Shown here: positions 24,391 through 35,045 of the stretch, one piece after another | Layout of the letters: every line of letters starts with the position of its first letter | Numbering within the stretch: position 1 is the stretch's first letter | Source: Cyclospora cayetanensis | Taxonomy: Eukaryota; Apicomplexa; Conoidasida; Eucoccidiorida; Eimeriidae | Assembly (NCBI RefSeq): GCF_002999335.1 | Contig: NW_020312037.1 | Location: forward strand, 124,001 to 188,000 | Reading direction: 5' to 3' | DNA: 64,000 bases | Translations under genes and position numbers: made by a program | Notes under the pieces: model-generated | What the model was told of the DNA's origin: nothing | The model's input: the letters and a program-made list of their open reading frames with translations, nothing else | Database searches by the model: none

Positions 24391-24681
24391 TTGTCGTGTG
24401 GGTGTGCTTGTCCTGTCAAGACCAAGAATCATTCTTTAACGCGCCTCACGGAGAGTGCTCACGACCTTGATAACCTTAGGGTGATTATCGGCTGTCTCGA
24501 GTGTCTTCGGCAGTACTTTACAGTGAACCAGAAAAGCGTCATCTCCAACGGGGTCGCTGACGCGCACACTGGAAGCACGCTGGCAAATTACTGTTGTACG
24601 GCGCAACTCCTCTTGTCTGTGATGCTTCATGATACTTTCGAAATTGCGTTATTCGTGTGCTCGTTGCAACCCTGCAGTTGA
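24391..24681 (+). pseudogene. RNase H C-terminal remnant (copy B)
   Basis: A 96-codon open frame contains VKTKNHSLTRL, then LDNLRVIIGCLECLRQYFTV, then ISNGVADAHTG. These align with the copy A remnant and with the TDH.SL..L / R..W...L..F / N.VADALSR pattern at the end of Ty3/gypsy RNase H. It is the most open retroelement frame in the window, but the flanking sequence is broken. Confidence 0.55.
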
Positions 24682-25089
24682 TGTCGCAGAATTCCGCAAC
24701 GGTGAATCAGTGACGCACAACTACTGCCTCAACGCACTTCATAACAAAGAGTTGACTCCGACGCTTGCACATTCCGCTTCCTTCTAGCAGAGTAGTTTTG
24801 CTCAAAGCGCATAGTTGTGCTCTTTGTGCAATGCTCAGATTTGAACTTAGTGGAAAGGCTCTTACGGCAAAGAAGTGCGCAGCATCATACCCAGCATGTA
24901 AGCAGCTAATCGCGGGCCATTCCCTAAACCCCGCCTTTTGAAGAGACTTCCGGTTCTGAAATGATTCGGAATGCTTTGTCTATGAACCTAACTGTTAAAC
25001 TGCGGGATTTCAACTGTTACGATGGCACTCATATCGTCCAGAGATTCAGCAAATTGCTTACTTCATCCCCTGCTCCAGCTCTAACACGA

Positions 25090-25440
25090 CTCAAGGTAGC
25101 TTAATTATTTCTAGTTCATGCCTAATAGCTCACGTGTCTTTCAGTAGTATCATTCCGAAGAGGGATGCCAACTTCGTCGATGCTTTTGAAGTGCGTGACC
25201 CCTCTAAATAATGGCCATAGTCAACTACTAAAGATCACTCTGTGGCAGATGAACAGACAGAGCGCACCGACCGCGCTATTCTGTAGTATTTGCAACTCTA
25301 TGCTCACAAAAATCTAACGATTTGGCGTTGATTTCTTCCTTGCACTAATTATATTAAATATTCGACGGTACACTGGTCCACCAGTAGCACTTCCGCAACC
25401 TTGGTTCTCACTGAGGACCGCCTTCTCGGGGCGTGGACCT
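25090..25440 (+). pseudogene. Integrase core remnant (copy B)
   Basis: After a broken start, the translation reads HSVADEQTERTDRAIL, then a YLQLYAHKNLTIWR stretch and an LPC.NYIKYS..HWST segment. This is the conserved TDGQTER.N..L...LR.....W...L....FAYN...H.ST region carrying the catalytic Glu of retroviral-type integrases. An internal stop and base changes make it non-functional. Confidence 0.6.
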
Positions 25441-25549
25441 GGTGGTCCAAGGTCAGCAGGTAGCTTTACCGGCGGAGAGATTCAAAAAGCAGCTGGCTTG
25501 GGCATGGGAATGCTTGCGTAACCTATAGGCATAAGCCTGGTTTTATGAC

Positions 25550-25990
25550 AAGCGGAGGCTGGGTGTGTGTTTCGAGCCTGGTGATTTGGTCCATATGGAT
25601 AGACATGCATTATGACGCGCACTAGGAGGAGACCAAACCAATTAGGCTGCGGTCACGTGGCTGAAAATACTTGCCATCTTCTGACGAATTAAAGCTGTGT
25701 TAGTCTATCGGTTTCCTCAAAGCTGAAGGTGCAACAGAACTATCCATCCTGGCATCTTGAAGAAGTTTTAGAGATCTTTGAATAATTTGCGGACATTCTG
25801 GCGCAGTTAAGCGACCGCGCAGGAATCTTTCGAATTGCAGGATTCTAGAGCAACTGAGCATCAAGGGTCATACTAGACGACAGTCGCTAGTGAAATACGG
25901 TGGGGAACACACACACACTCACAATCACAGCAGTGTATGGAGAAGCAGCTGCGAACTTCGTTGTCTGCGGGAGAATCCGCCACTATTTTC
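25550..25990 (+). pseudogene. Integrase C-terminus and probable chromodomain (copy B)
   Basis: The block FEPGDLVHMDRHAL, followed by a Trp-Leu and later IHPGILKKF, matches the F..GD.V.L... and HPVFHVS.LK.. elements of the integrase C-terminal (GPY/F) module. Downstream, ESFELQDSRATEHQG and, in another frame, SLVKYGGEH resemble the E..LD.R......YLVKWKGY core of a chromodomain. The chromodomain call rests on these two short blocks and needs a profile search. Confidence 0.45.
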
Positions 25991-26279
25991 GGTTCGAAGG
26001 CTAATTACCAGGAATTTCTCACTCGCCTTTTTTTCTGAATTCCTTCTTCCTTCGTACGTTCTGTGCCCCGAGCATTTAGTTATATTCAAGGGCACTGCGT
26101 GGATGGTCTGCAGTTACTATTGTTCAGATCTTCGCCACTCGCAAGTCTATGCGTAGGCACTTTGTGTTACACCGTCTCCGTACTCTTCCTTTTGCCCATT
26201 TTGGGTTAGACCTTGAACACACAGAAAGGAGCGGCTGGATTTGCATGCAGAAATTGCTGCGTTGGCGGAGCTCTGCTGT

Positions 26280-26600
26280 ATCAAGCGTATCTCTGTACAT
26301 TTTGCTTGCCTTCTGTTATCTCATAGCAACAGGCTCACCCATTTATGCTCTCCGACAACAGCGAGCCATTGTCCCGCCACGGTCGGGTTGGTGTGGTCGT
26401 CGGTCGCTGTTGGCCAGGCTTATATGTATACTCCCTTCTAATTCTCTTTTGGGCTGATGGCAACTCGTGTTTTCCACTCACCCTTGTTTCGTGCATCTGC
26501 TTGTTTGTTGAGTGGAGATGCAGCTGGAACTCTTGCAGTACCTTGTGCGTAGCTGGTCTTGACGGATAGATATGGAATACGAGGACGTTTCATATAAGTG
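26280..26600 (+). repeat. LTR-like 3' segment of copy B
   Basis: Shares blocks with 54530-54640 in direct orientation, including ACATTTT.CTT..CTTCTGTTATCTC and TCCGAC.ACAGCGAGCCATTG, then a GGTC-rich stretch and CGCTGTTG. It follows the integrase/chromodomain remnant, which suggests the 3' LTR. Confidence 0.5.
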
Positions 26601-29470
26601 TCAAGACGAAAATGTAGCGAGATCAGTTACACTCCGAGACTTTTTGCTACACTGGTCACAGTTGATCAAGGATTAGTAAAGAATCATCTTTCCTATCTGA
26701 CTGCTCGTACATTACACCTACGATTTTGACATGGCGTGGTTACCTTGGGTTCTTGCTCAAGGGTATGAAGGCTTTGGTCCTGAATGCAGCGGTTCTTTTG
26801 GCAAACACCCCATGTACCCAAGATCAAGGTCCGAGTGTTTACAGGGTGGGGCAACCGACACCGTAGCTGCGCCTCTAAGGGGTCAAAGCAGGGAAGGAGT
26901 GTTTCTAAAAGGATACTCAATATTTTGTACAAAATTCTATATTGGGTTTAGGTCTACTAAAGTGTTTCCCTTTGAAGGCCCATAGAAAATCGTTACATCT
27001 CTCGTATAAAGGTACTAACGTATTCTAAGCGCAATGGAATGATCGGGCATAGATATTCTAGGAAAACTGTTTTGTAAATGATGAGGGTGCACAGGGACGT
27101 ACATAATGCCGAGAATGCTTATGAACACTGAGCATGGGGCCCCGTGGCTTTTGAATATTTTGAGGAATAGAAGTAGTCGTAGTAACAATTGTCGTACTAG
27201 TACCAGCAATATTAAGAGAAATTCTTGTCCATTAGCCTCCCACTCTTAAGTTATCCATACAGAAAAGCCTTCATGCTGTGGTACATTTCAGGAAGCCCAG
27301 GATAATCCCCGCGTAAGTTTGGATAGCACAATCCCCGCGCTGGCACTGCTTTTAATGCCCCCGACATGAATTGCTAGCAGGCTCCGGTGGATTTGGGATC
27401 GGTACACCGCGGCATTCTCGGTGATGTTGGGGTGTTAAAGTGCACTAGCACTGTTGTGTCATGCACCTACGCCCAGCAGGAATATAATGTAGAGTGCCTC
27501 GGCACTAGCTAGCAGGAGTGGCTTCTCCTTAATATCTTTCACCAAAAATCTGTTAAGCTTGTGGAGCAGTCGCAAAGGAATCCATGAGGATATTCTAGAA
27601 TTGATACTACGATGTGGCAATGTGACACTGGCCATGTGTACATAGGTTTCCGCAGAAATTAGTTCTGGAAGAATGTTTTCCCGCTCTGCCGAACATCAAG
27701 GGATATTTTTAGAGTGCGTCCAATGAATTGTTTTGACGTTCTCAAGGTGAATCCACCGAGTCTCTGAGTTTATATCTCCGACTGTATTTTTCAATGGCAG
27801 TGTCACTATAATGCCCTTTGTCTTTCCGAATTGCATGAATGTCCTTATCCTGGAAGAGTGCCGTTCCCAGCACTTCATTGAAAGCTACCTTCCTGCCCTT
27901 GAGATATTCTTTGAAGCTGTTGGCAGCACAATGCTACTTACTGTAGAGTTCATCAATATGCGGCCTTTTGGTGGCTTACACAGTGGATACACGGGCAAAT
28001 CCAAAGAACAGCTCCCGCTCGCTCCAGGTACCATGGGGTTACTGCTCCGGCTTGCGAAACTCCAGGGTCCTGTGATCTGCTGAGTTAACTCCGGCGTTAA
28101 ATATCTCTCTATGGATTCCCTAGATGGAGTACCGAAGTGCTTGTATACAGGCACTTATCCCCAAACCCAATAGGAGGCTTAACAGAACGCTCGGGCGTCC
28201 CTCCCGAAGTGCTCCCCCATCTTTATGCCCTCACCTACTAGGGTTCCGGTATGAAGCGAGAGGAACCCTTACGGCATGTGTCAGTTATGCCTCTAATCAT
28301 CTGGATCGTAAACAGACAGTTGCACGCTACAAGTAGCGCACAGAGACAGAATACTTAGTCCTACCATCCGGGCTCAATCTACTATGCTGCCCAGGAAATA
28401 TTCAAATGACCAGAAAAATGCTACACTCGTTACTGTTTCGTTGTAAAATGTCGATGGTGCAGTAAAGAGCGCTCAAGTGTAGCTTTGTGGCTTTGCAAAT
28501 GCTATGCAAGATTGCCACATGCAGCGCTGCCCCTGAGCGCTTAACGGCTATGCCACCTGCTTCCCAATGTTCAAGCAAGACGCGGTCAGATGCGTCGACT
28601 CAGGTAGCCTGCGAGTTGGAGTCAACTGCACTCGAAAATTGCTACTAAAGCTATCCTGGTAGTTTAGGTATAATTGTAGGTGGTTCTTCCATAGTTAAGT
28701 TGGCACCTGTGCAAGTATTAAACAGGCTTGACCTCGTCAAGCCTGGCGATTGAATGAATCTCCTGAGCTAAGGACAATGGTGCTTCTAGTGATCTTCACT
28801 TTGTGTGGAGAGTGAGCCCATAGGCTTTTTGGCGAAGCACACCCTGTGGGAGGGAATGACCCTTGAGGGACGGGGTTGGAGGGTGTCCTTAAAACGCGTA
28901 TTCTTTCCTTTTTGGAGCCTTTGAGAAGCTTTTTGTTGAGGTCGTTGGCTGGTACGCTCTCCGAAGGGGCCCGTAGGTGGGTAACGTGGAACCCTGGCTG
29001 TGGGTTGATGCGGGGTGGGGCCCCAACCGCGCATGGCGACTGACGGCAGCTGCAAGTTTGAACGGAGGAATATGACGCAATCAGAGAAAAAGATAACCTC
29101 ATGGAATTCAAGAATTAACCGCTAGCCTTTGGCAGCTGAAACGCGCACACGGTGACCGGGGTCCAGGGGCCCCCTGTGCGCAATCGTCAGTGCCCACCCA
29201 CGAGCGGGGCCCCACGGGACAAGCAAATGCGATTTCATTGACGGTTCGGAGCTCCGTTGGCTGCTGTGGCCGTTTAGGCGACGTGCTTTCTGCATGAGGG
29301 TCCAGCAATAATACCCTGAGACTCTCTTTTGCATGTGTCGAGCCGGGGATTGAGCTTTCCTGTGTCCCGAAGTCTCTGTCAAGCAGCTCTGCCGGGGTGT
29401 CTTGGGGGAAGGGGGCTACGAAGCCCTCTTTATCTGAACGCACTCGCTTCAGAGCCACAGGCGAGAGACT
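26601..29470. other. Intergenic region without a recognised gene
   Basis: Short ORFs only, apart from a 90-codon ORF at 27811-28083 and overlapping minus ORFs at 28737-29458. The latter lie in GC-rich DNA just upstream of the nucleoporin gene and are likely promoter or 5' UTR sequence rather than genes. Some minus-strand text around 27500-28150 is weakly protein-like, but I could not assign it to a retroelement domain. Confidence 0.4.
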
Positions 29471-32400
29471 ATGTTTGGCACCACTGGGCAGCAGCCCACG
29501 CCAACTGGGGGGGGCCTCTTTGGCGCCTCCACCCAGGGGTCGGGACAGGGAACGGGGACAAGCCTATTCGGCAGTAGCGCCACGTCAGCAACAGCGAACG
29601 CTACTGGAGGGACTGCAGCTCCCTCAGGGGCCTCCTTGACGGGGGGCGGCTTCGGATTGTTTGGGGGCGGAACCTCCTCAGGCACGTCAACTGGGACCGG
29701 CGGTGGGGGCCTCTTCGGGTCGTCTGCCACCCCTGCTGCCAATTCCACTCCAAGTGGTGGCTTGTTTGGCAAGCCTTCAGCCTCTGGCACAACAGGGGCC
29801 AGCGGTGGGGGCCTCTTCGGCGGTCTCTCAACAGGTGCAGGAGCTCCCGCTGCTGCCTCGACGGGGGGAACTTCCACAACAGCAACCGGAGGAGGCCTTT
29901 TCGGGTCGAACACTGCCGCTGCTGCTGCTGCGGGAGCAGCAGGAGGAGGCCTCTTTGGGGCGTCGAAAGCCACACCCACTACGGCGTCTACGGGGGGCCT
30001 CTTTGGTACCAGCAGCGCTGGAGGGGGCCTCTTTGGCAGCAGTACCACCACTACGGGAGGGGGAGGCCTCTTCGGCAGCAGCGCCACCACTACACGAGGG
30101 GGGGGCCTTTTTGGCAGCAGTACCACCACTACGGGAGGCGGAGGCCTATTCGGTAGCAGCACCGGAAGCAGCAGTAGCAGTAACAGCAGCTTGAAAAGGG
30201 GTAGTATCAGCACCGCTGCCTTCGCCTCAGTAGACTGGCGTAACGCTGGCCTGCTGCCTAGACAGCCCACGCTGGAGAGTCTCGGACGGGTTCTGCAGAA
30301 CCTGCCTCAGGGGGCAAGGGAAGTAGAGGTGCTGCTGCGGGAGCAGGAGAGACAGCTGGAGGGTCTCCAGGCACAAACTGAATCTCTTAAAAAGTAGGGC
30401 TGCCCTTCGTCTCATCACGAGCTAACGTCTGCCTCTCTCTTATCGCACTTTATACACATAGATATACACATACATACACGCACATACATACATATATATG
30501 TATATGCGCATACACATGCACACACCTTGCACACATACGCAAACACACACATACACATAATTACACACGCAGTTGCGCGTTGCTTCCTTTAGCCCGCTGC
30601 CGCGAGTCTTAGATGGCCTTTGTTGTGAGGTGTGTGTTTGCATGGGGGGATACGGGGTGCAGATCTTTTAGCTCTCTTGAGGTGGGCCTCTCCGCGGAGG
30701 CGGCTCGCGTTGCTGCTGCTGGTCACCGCGTCTCGGTGATGAAGAGACAAACAAACACGGTGCAGCCCCTCTTAGAAAGAGACAAGGTTAGTTTACGGTT
30801 ATCCTGAAGCGAGGCTTTGCTCTAGAGGCAACTCCTGGTTCCCTGCAATGTTTAAGCAGCAAGGACCTTTCCAACAGACAGAGGGGCAACACCTGCGGGG
30901 CCCTCACTGCTCCCGTGTTTTGCTTTTGTGTGCATTTCTTCTCTTTTGCCCTTGGTACTGCCTCCTGCTGTTGCAGAGCTTTTGCGTCCAAGTTGAGCAG
31001 CTCTATCAGCAGCTCATACAGAACATTGCGGTAGCCGCCGCGGGGATGGAAGCTCGAGGTGCAGACGTGCCGTGTGCACTTCCTCTCCAGGTGCAGCTCG
31101 AATCCACGGCGGCTGTCTAGCTAGCCCTTGCTTTCCGAGTTGGCGTACTCCCTGGCTAGCTATCGTGTGCATTAGCCAATAGGGCCTCCGCGGTGTGCCG
31201 TGTCTACCCTGCACAGAAGTGGCGTGGCCCTGTTGAGGCAGACGGGGCTGCATGCACTTCTGGCTGGACAGCCTGGGGTTTCCTGTGTGTGTGTGTGTGT
31301 GCCGCTGCACAGATTCCGTGTGCTGTGTCGACTCCGTGTATCCAGCAGCTGCTCCAGTCCATAGAAAGGGCACGAGACAGGCTCTCTTTGCTTGAGGCGC
31401 AGCTGCAGGAACTGCGTGTCGCAGAGGAAGGCTGCGTCCCCTGTGATGGAGTTTCCTCCTCCTCTCATAGAGCCGAGCATCAAGGCTCCCCGTTTGGCCC
31501 GCCAAGCTTCGGTCCCCGTAGAGCAGATGGGGTTCTTATCGCTGAAATTTTAGGGGCCCAGCGCGACCTCCTTTTCAACGCATCTAAGAGGGTAGGTAAC
31601 CTGGGAGCTTTGCCGTGCGGAGACAGATTCTCGGTAGGAGACTCTTGAGGTCCTACGGAGGGCTCCCTTGATGTTTCCCATAGGCTTTGTTGCATTTTCT
31701 TGAGGAGGGAGCCACACGCGCGATGCCAGAGGAGCGTCAAAGGCCACGGGAACTGCTTTTCCGGAGGATTGTGGGGAGACACCGCATTGTCAGAGGGTGT
31801 GTTGCCTTTCGTGCGTCGTCTACAGGCGCTGGTTCTTCTGGAGGCAGCGCAGGAGGCCCAGGAGGCCCTTGACCAGGCCGGGATCAAGCTGCTACCCGCC
31901 GCAGAAGACGAAGAGGCAGCAGATCTTCAAGCAGCCTCAAGACCTGACGGTAGGAGGGGCAGGGGCATGCATGCATGCGCTGTCGTATCTGCTGCTGCTG
32001 CTGTGGGCGCCTTGGCTGTAGCTCCTCCAAGAAAGCGGCGTATCGCATGCATTTTTGGGGTGTTCGAGTGTTTTCAGGGGTGGCGACAGCGGGCACTTTG
32101 TTTGGGGGGCCCTCCGGTAATGGTGCGGGAGATAGGGGCCAAACGAGTGGCGGGGGGGGCCCTCTGTTAGGGGCCTCAAGCTCCTTGTTTGGAAGCGCCC
32201 CGCAGCCGAGTACCGCCACTGGAGGCGGTCTCTTTGGCGGTGTGGGAGGAGGGGGCCTTCTGGGGAGTGGTGGGGGGGGTCAACAGGGTGGAGGTGGCAG
32301 CCTCTTTGGAGGCCTTTCAGGGGGCAGCAGTGGACTGTTTGGCAGCAATCAACAGCAGCAGCAGCAGACTGGGGGCCTTGCGGCGGGGGGAGGTCTTTTG

Positions 32401-32979
32401 GCGGCTTCTACTGGTGGGGGTTTGTTCGGCGCGTCTACTGCGAGTGGCATCGGAGGGCAGACAGGAGGCGGGACGGCGGCAGCAACGGGGGGCCTCTTCG
32501 GGGCCAGCTCAGGCTTCCAAGGTGCTTCTGGGGGTCTGTTTGGCAGCAATCAACAGCAGCAGCAGCAACAACAACCCGCCACTGGGGGCCTCTTTGGAGC
32601 CTCCTCCACAGGGACCCAGCCTGCAGGTAGCGGCGGCCTCTTCGGAGCATCGACAGGGGCCTCCGCCACTACACCTGGAGGAGGCGGACTCTTTGGAAAC
32701 ACGCAGCAGCAGACAGGTGCAACGGGTGGAGGGGGCCTCTTCGGGGCCTCAAACACCCCACAACAAGCTGCAGGAGCAGGAGGAGGCCTCTTCGGGGCCT
32801 CAAACACCCCACAACAAGCTGCAGGAGCAGGAGGAGGCCTCTTCGGGGCGTCCACCGGCGCACAAGGGGGGGGTGGCCTTTTCGGCACCTCCACAGGGAG
32901 TCAGGGCACTGGGGGGGGCCTCTTTGGCAACACGCAGCAAATTGCGGTGGGAGGCGGTCTCTTTGGCACTAAGAAATAG
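29471..32979 (+). CDS. FG nucleoporin, Nup58/45-like (6 exons)
   Basis: Exons are 29471-30393, 30672-30786, 30977-31090, 31346-31591, 31826-31949 and 32078-32979. They make 2424 nt (807 aa), and all phases agree. Residues 1-240 hold about a dozen GLFG repeats in Gly/Ser/Thr-rich spacers. Residues 255-505 are a heptad-like helical region rich in Glu, Leu, Gln and Arg, with no FG. Residues 507-807 return to GLFG repeats ending [11 protein letters not shown] / coiled-coil / FG is the layout of metazoan Nup58/45, a member of the Nup62 central-channel complex; Nup62 and Nup54 have FG on one side only. GLFG repeats bind transport receptors and form the permeability barrier. Orthology is inferred from architecture, not from conserved residues. 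Exon 1 ends AA|GTAGGG, where the unspliced frame would stop at once. An alternative exon at 31684 cannot be excluded. Confidence 0.78.
30450..30575. repeat. CA/TACA-rich simple repeat in nucleoporin intron 1
   Basis: Imperfect ATACAC/ACATAC tract inside the intron 30394-30671. It explains the Tyr/Val/Cys-rich minus-strand ORF there. Confidence 0.8.
31280..31303. repeat. (TG)n in nucleoporin intron 3
   Basis: Short TG run within the intron 31091-31345. Confidence 0.75.
32734..32835 (+). repeat. Exact 51-bp tandem duplication in GLFG domain
   Basis: Two adjacent identical 51-bp units (32734-32784 and 32785-32835), each coding the same 17 residues starting [11 protein letters not shown]. No base difference is visible, so the duplication is recent. 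It keeps frame and adds one FG repeat. Confidence 0.9.
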
Positions 32980-33116
32980 GGAGGCGGGGCGAGTAGCGAG
33001 CAAAGAGAGTCTCCCATGCTTCTCTATGGGGAGGCCACTGTCTGCTAGAAGATAAAGGGGGGCAGGGAGACCTAAGGGCCTCTTGCCTGACGCAGTTTCG
33101 GTGCCCTTGCGCTTGC

Positions 33117-34754
33117 TCAACCAGTTGCAGTGCGCAGATCACCGCAGACTTTGAAAGCCATCAAATCCTGTTTAAAGCATCGAAACCTTGCGGTGAAAAA
33201 CATCCACCGCAGGGATGCCCTTCTCCTTTCCTTCCTCCCCCCAGCCCTTTTCCTCGGCGTGTTCCGTTTGCTTCTCGTTCTGCGCGCGACATCTGAGTCG
33301 TAGTGGGAGCGTCCTGGCAATGTGTACGGGTATCTTGGCTTAAAAGCGGCCACCCTTTGATGCGCGAAACGGCTTTACAAGTCGCAATCGTGCCTGGCAC
33401 GTACGCTAGATCATTAGCAATGGGGTCGAAGCATCTAGAACCTCTTTGGGGTAGGCCGCCAGAGTACTCACCACGCCCTTACCTAGCGGCGAAAGCCCAA
33501 TAGACAATAAACGCGCAGGATCGACACTGGAGCTGGCGGCCTTCGTTTCGAGGGCCGCCAGGACGGTCCTCATAGCCAACACGTGGTGCGCCATTGTGGA
33601 GAGAAACCTCCTCAAAGCCAAGAAGCCTTAGGCTCGCAACCCTAGAAACAGGTGTTTTGCAAGCCGTCGAGACCGATCCGAACGGCTGGGCATCGGAGAA
33701 CTTTCTCGGGCAGCAGGAACGAGAAGCCTAGCCTCTACCCTAAGACCCCTCAAACATGCACAGCATGCCTGGCTGGCTCCGTTAGAACGCACATGGTACA
33801 AGGTAAACGCCGAAAAGAGGAGAGACAGCGGTAGAAATGGCGAAGTTGAAGGCCTCGTTGTACTCCTTGTGCAGCAGCAATTCGCGAGGAGCGACTTGGC
33901 TGGCGCGCAGTGTGAGAACGCCGTGCACAGAGCGGCCGTAGGAATGTTTAATAGGGCTGCCTTGCTAGTCTTTTGTACGCGTTTACAGATACCCTTGTAC
34001 AGCGGTTCATACTCTTTTTGCATTAAGAACGCAAACGGCCCTCTAAGGAGGATATTCAAGAGATCCTGGGGGTGCCGCCACTAGGCGAGTCCTAAATACA
34101 GTGGTGCTGGCTAGGGGCTAACAACAGGTCTCTCTTCTGAATTTTCACCCTTTAAGCAAAGATCCTACTTGCATTCCCGGGCAATATCTGTAGGCTTCTT
34201 AATGACACATGTCCCCTGCTCCCTGATCATAGCGAGTCATTTTCTAATACAGCGTTCTTCCTTGGCAACGCGTCCCCTCCCTTCCCCGTCTCGCTCACTC
34301 CCTAGTGGAAGCATTTTCCCGTAAACGGTTCCTACGTGCCCTCAAGCCCTAATAGCGCATGCACATTGAGTTTGATGAGTTCTTGCTGCGCATTTCGATT
34401 TGTGTGTGGTTGGAAGAAAGTAAGGAAGACCAGAAACTGACGGCGAGGAGACGTACAGGCTGCGCTGCCCGGGGTGCCTTCCCTGTAGGGGCTGGTGGCC
34501 CAGCACCATGTTGGGGGGCCCCCCACCCACCACCTGGTTTCCTTGGGGGCTTCCTTACGCTTGTCTTTTTAGGGATTCGTGCATGGATTTTCTGTATTTC
34601 TCAGCGTGCAAGCCACAGCCTGGTGGAAGCAGAAGCCGAAAGGCCCCGTTCCCCCCTTGTAGCTACTGTATCCCCATAGACAGAGCGATCGCTCCCTGTA
34701 ATCCAGCGGCTCATACAACTTGAACTCCTTGGCAAGCATGTGGCAGACCTCCAT
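33117..34754 (-). CDS. Possible spliced gene, exon-like segments, unidentified
   Basis: Several minus-strand segments look coding but could not be joined. One starts at 34754 (MEVCHMLAKEFKLYEPLDYR, then LCLWGYSSYKG). A short one near 34400-34330 reads QELIKLNVHALLGLEG. The 34059-33860 segment contains FLMQKEYEPLYKGICKRVQK. One at 33620-33475 (RRFLSTMAHHVLAMRTVL.., then DPARLLSIGLSPLG) ends with a strong donor, CTAG|GTAAGG. The short amphipathic helices hint at a helical-repeat protein such as the FASTK/RAP type, but this is a guess. The 3' end may lie near 33117, where a frame closes. Boundaries, exon order and product are uncertain. Confidence 0.3.
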
Positions 34755-35045
34755 AGCTGCCCGCTGGCGACGCTTCGAGGGCTTTTACTGCCACCACCAA
34801 ACTCAAATTCTTTCTCTGGAGGCCTCATAAAGGTTTTCCGCCGACGACGATCGGCATTTGCTTTGGCTCCTTGAAAACACTCAATACACCTCTCTCTGTC
34901 CGCCACCTCTTCCTGCCCCTCAGGCTTTCTGCATAGTGTCGCGCCGAGCCCACCATTGTGCCGCCGTCCCCGCTTCTCAGCATTCTGCCAAACAGGGTAG
35001 CAGGAGGGCCTCCTTTGTCGCTCCTGGCCTCCGCCTTTGCGAAGG
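34080..35045. promoter_or_regulatory. Upstream region of the topoisomerase II gene
   Basis: GC-rich stretch before the ATG at 35046. It overlaps the first exon-like segments of the minus-strand candidate gene, so it could be a shared upstream region. No TATA element or repeated motif stands out. Confidence 0.3.

Larger units (their letters stand above)
22150..26600 (+). mobile_element. Degenerate Ty3/gypsy chromovirus-like retrotransposon, copy B
   Basis: Plus-strand order: LTR-like segment (22150-22640), reverse transcriptase (about 23340-24110), RNase H (24120-24560), integrase core (25090-25440), integrase C-terminus with probable chromodomain (25500-25990), then a second LTR-like segment (about 26280-26600) that resembles 54530-54640. 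The internal order and a chromodomain after integrase fit chromoviruses. Reading frames are broken throughout. The region 22150-23900 matches copy A in reverse orientation, except for an internal deletion that removed gag. Limits are approximate. Confidence 0.7.

Noticed and set aside
29449..30270. Pro-rich 273-codon minus-strand ORF
   Set aside because: Mirror image of the GLFG-coding exon; Pro/Lys/Arg runs come from the complement of Gly/Leu-Phe codons. The same holds for the minus ORFs within 31880-32900.
31684..31825. Alternative nucleoporin exon ([17 protein letters not shown]...)
   Set aside because: Good acceptor at 31683 but no donor in the phase needed to join the next exon; the model without it keeps frame throughout.
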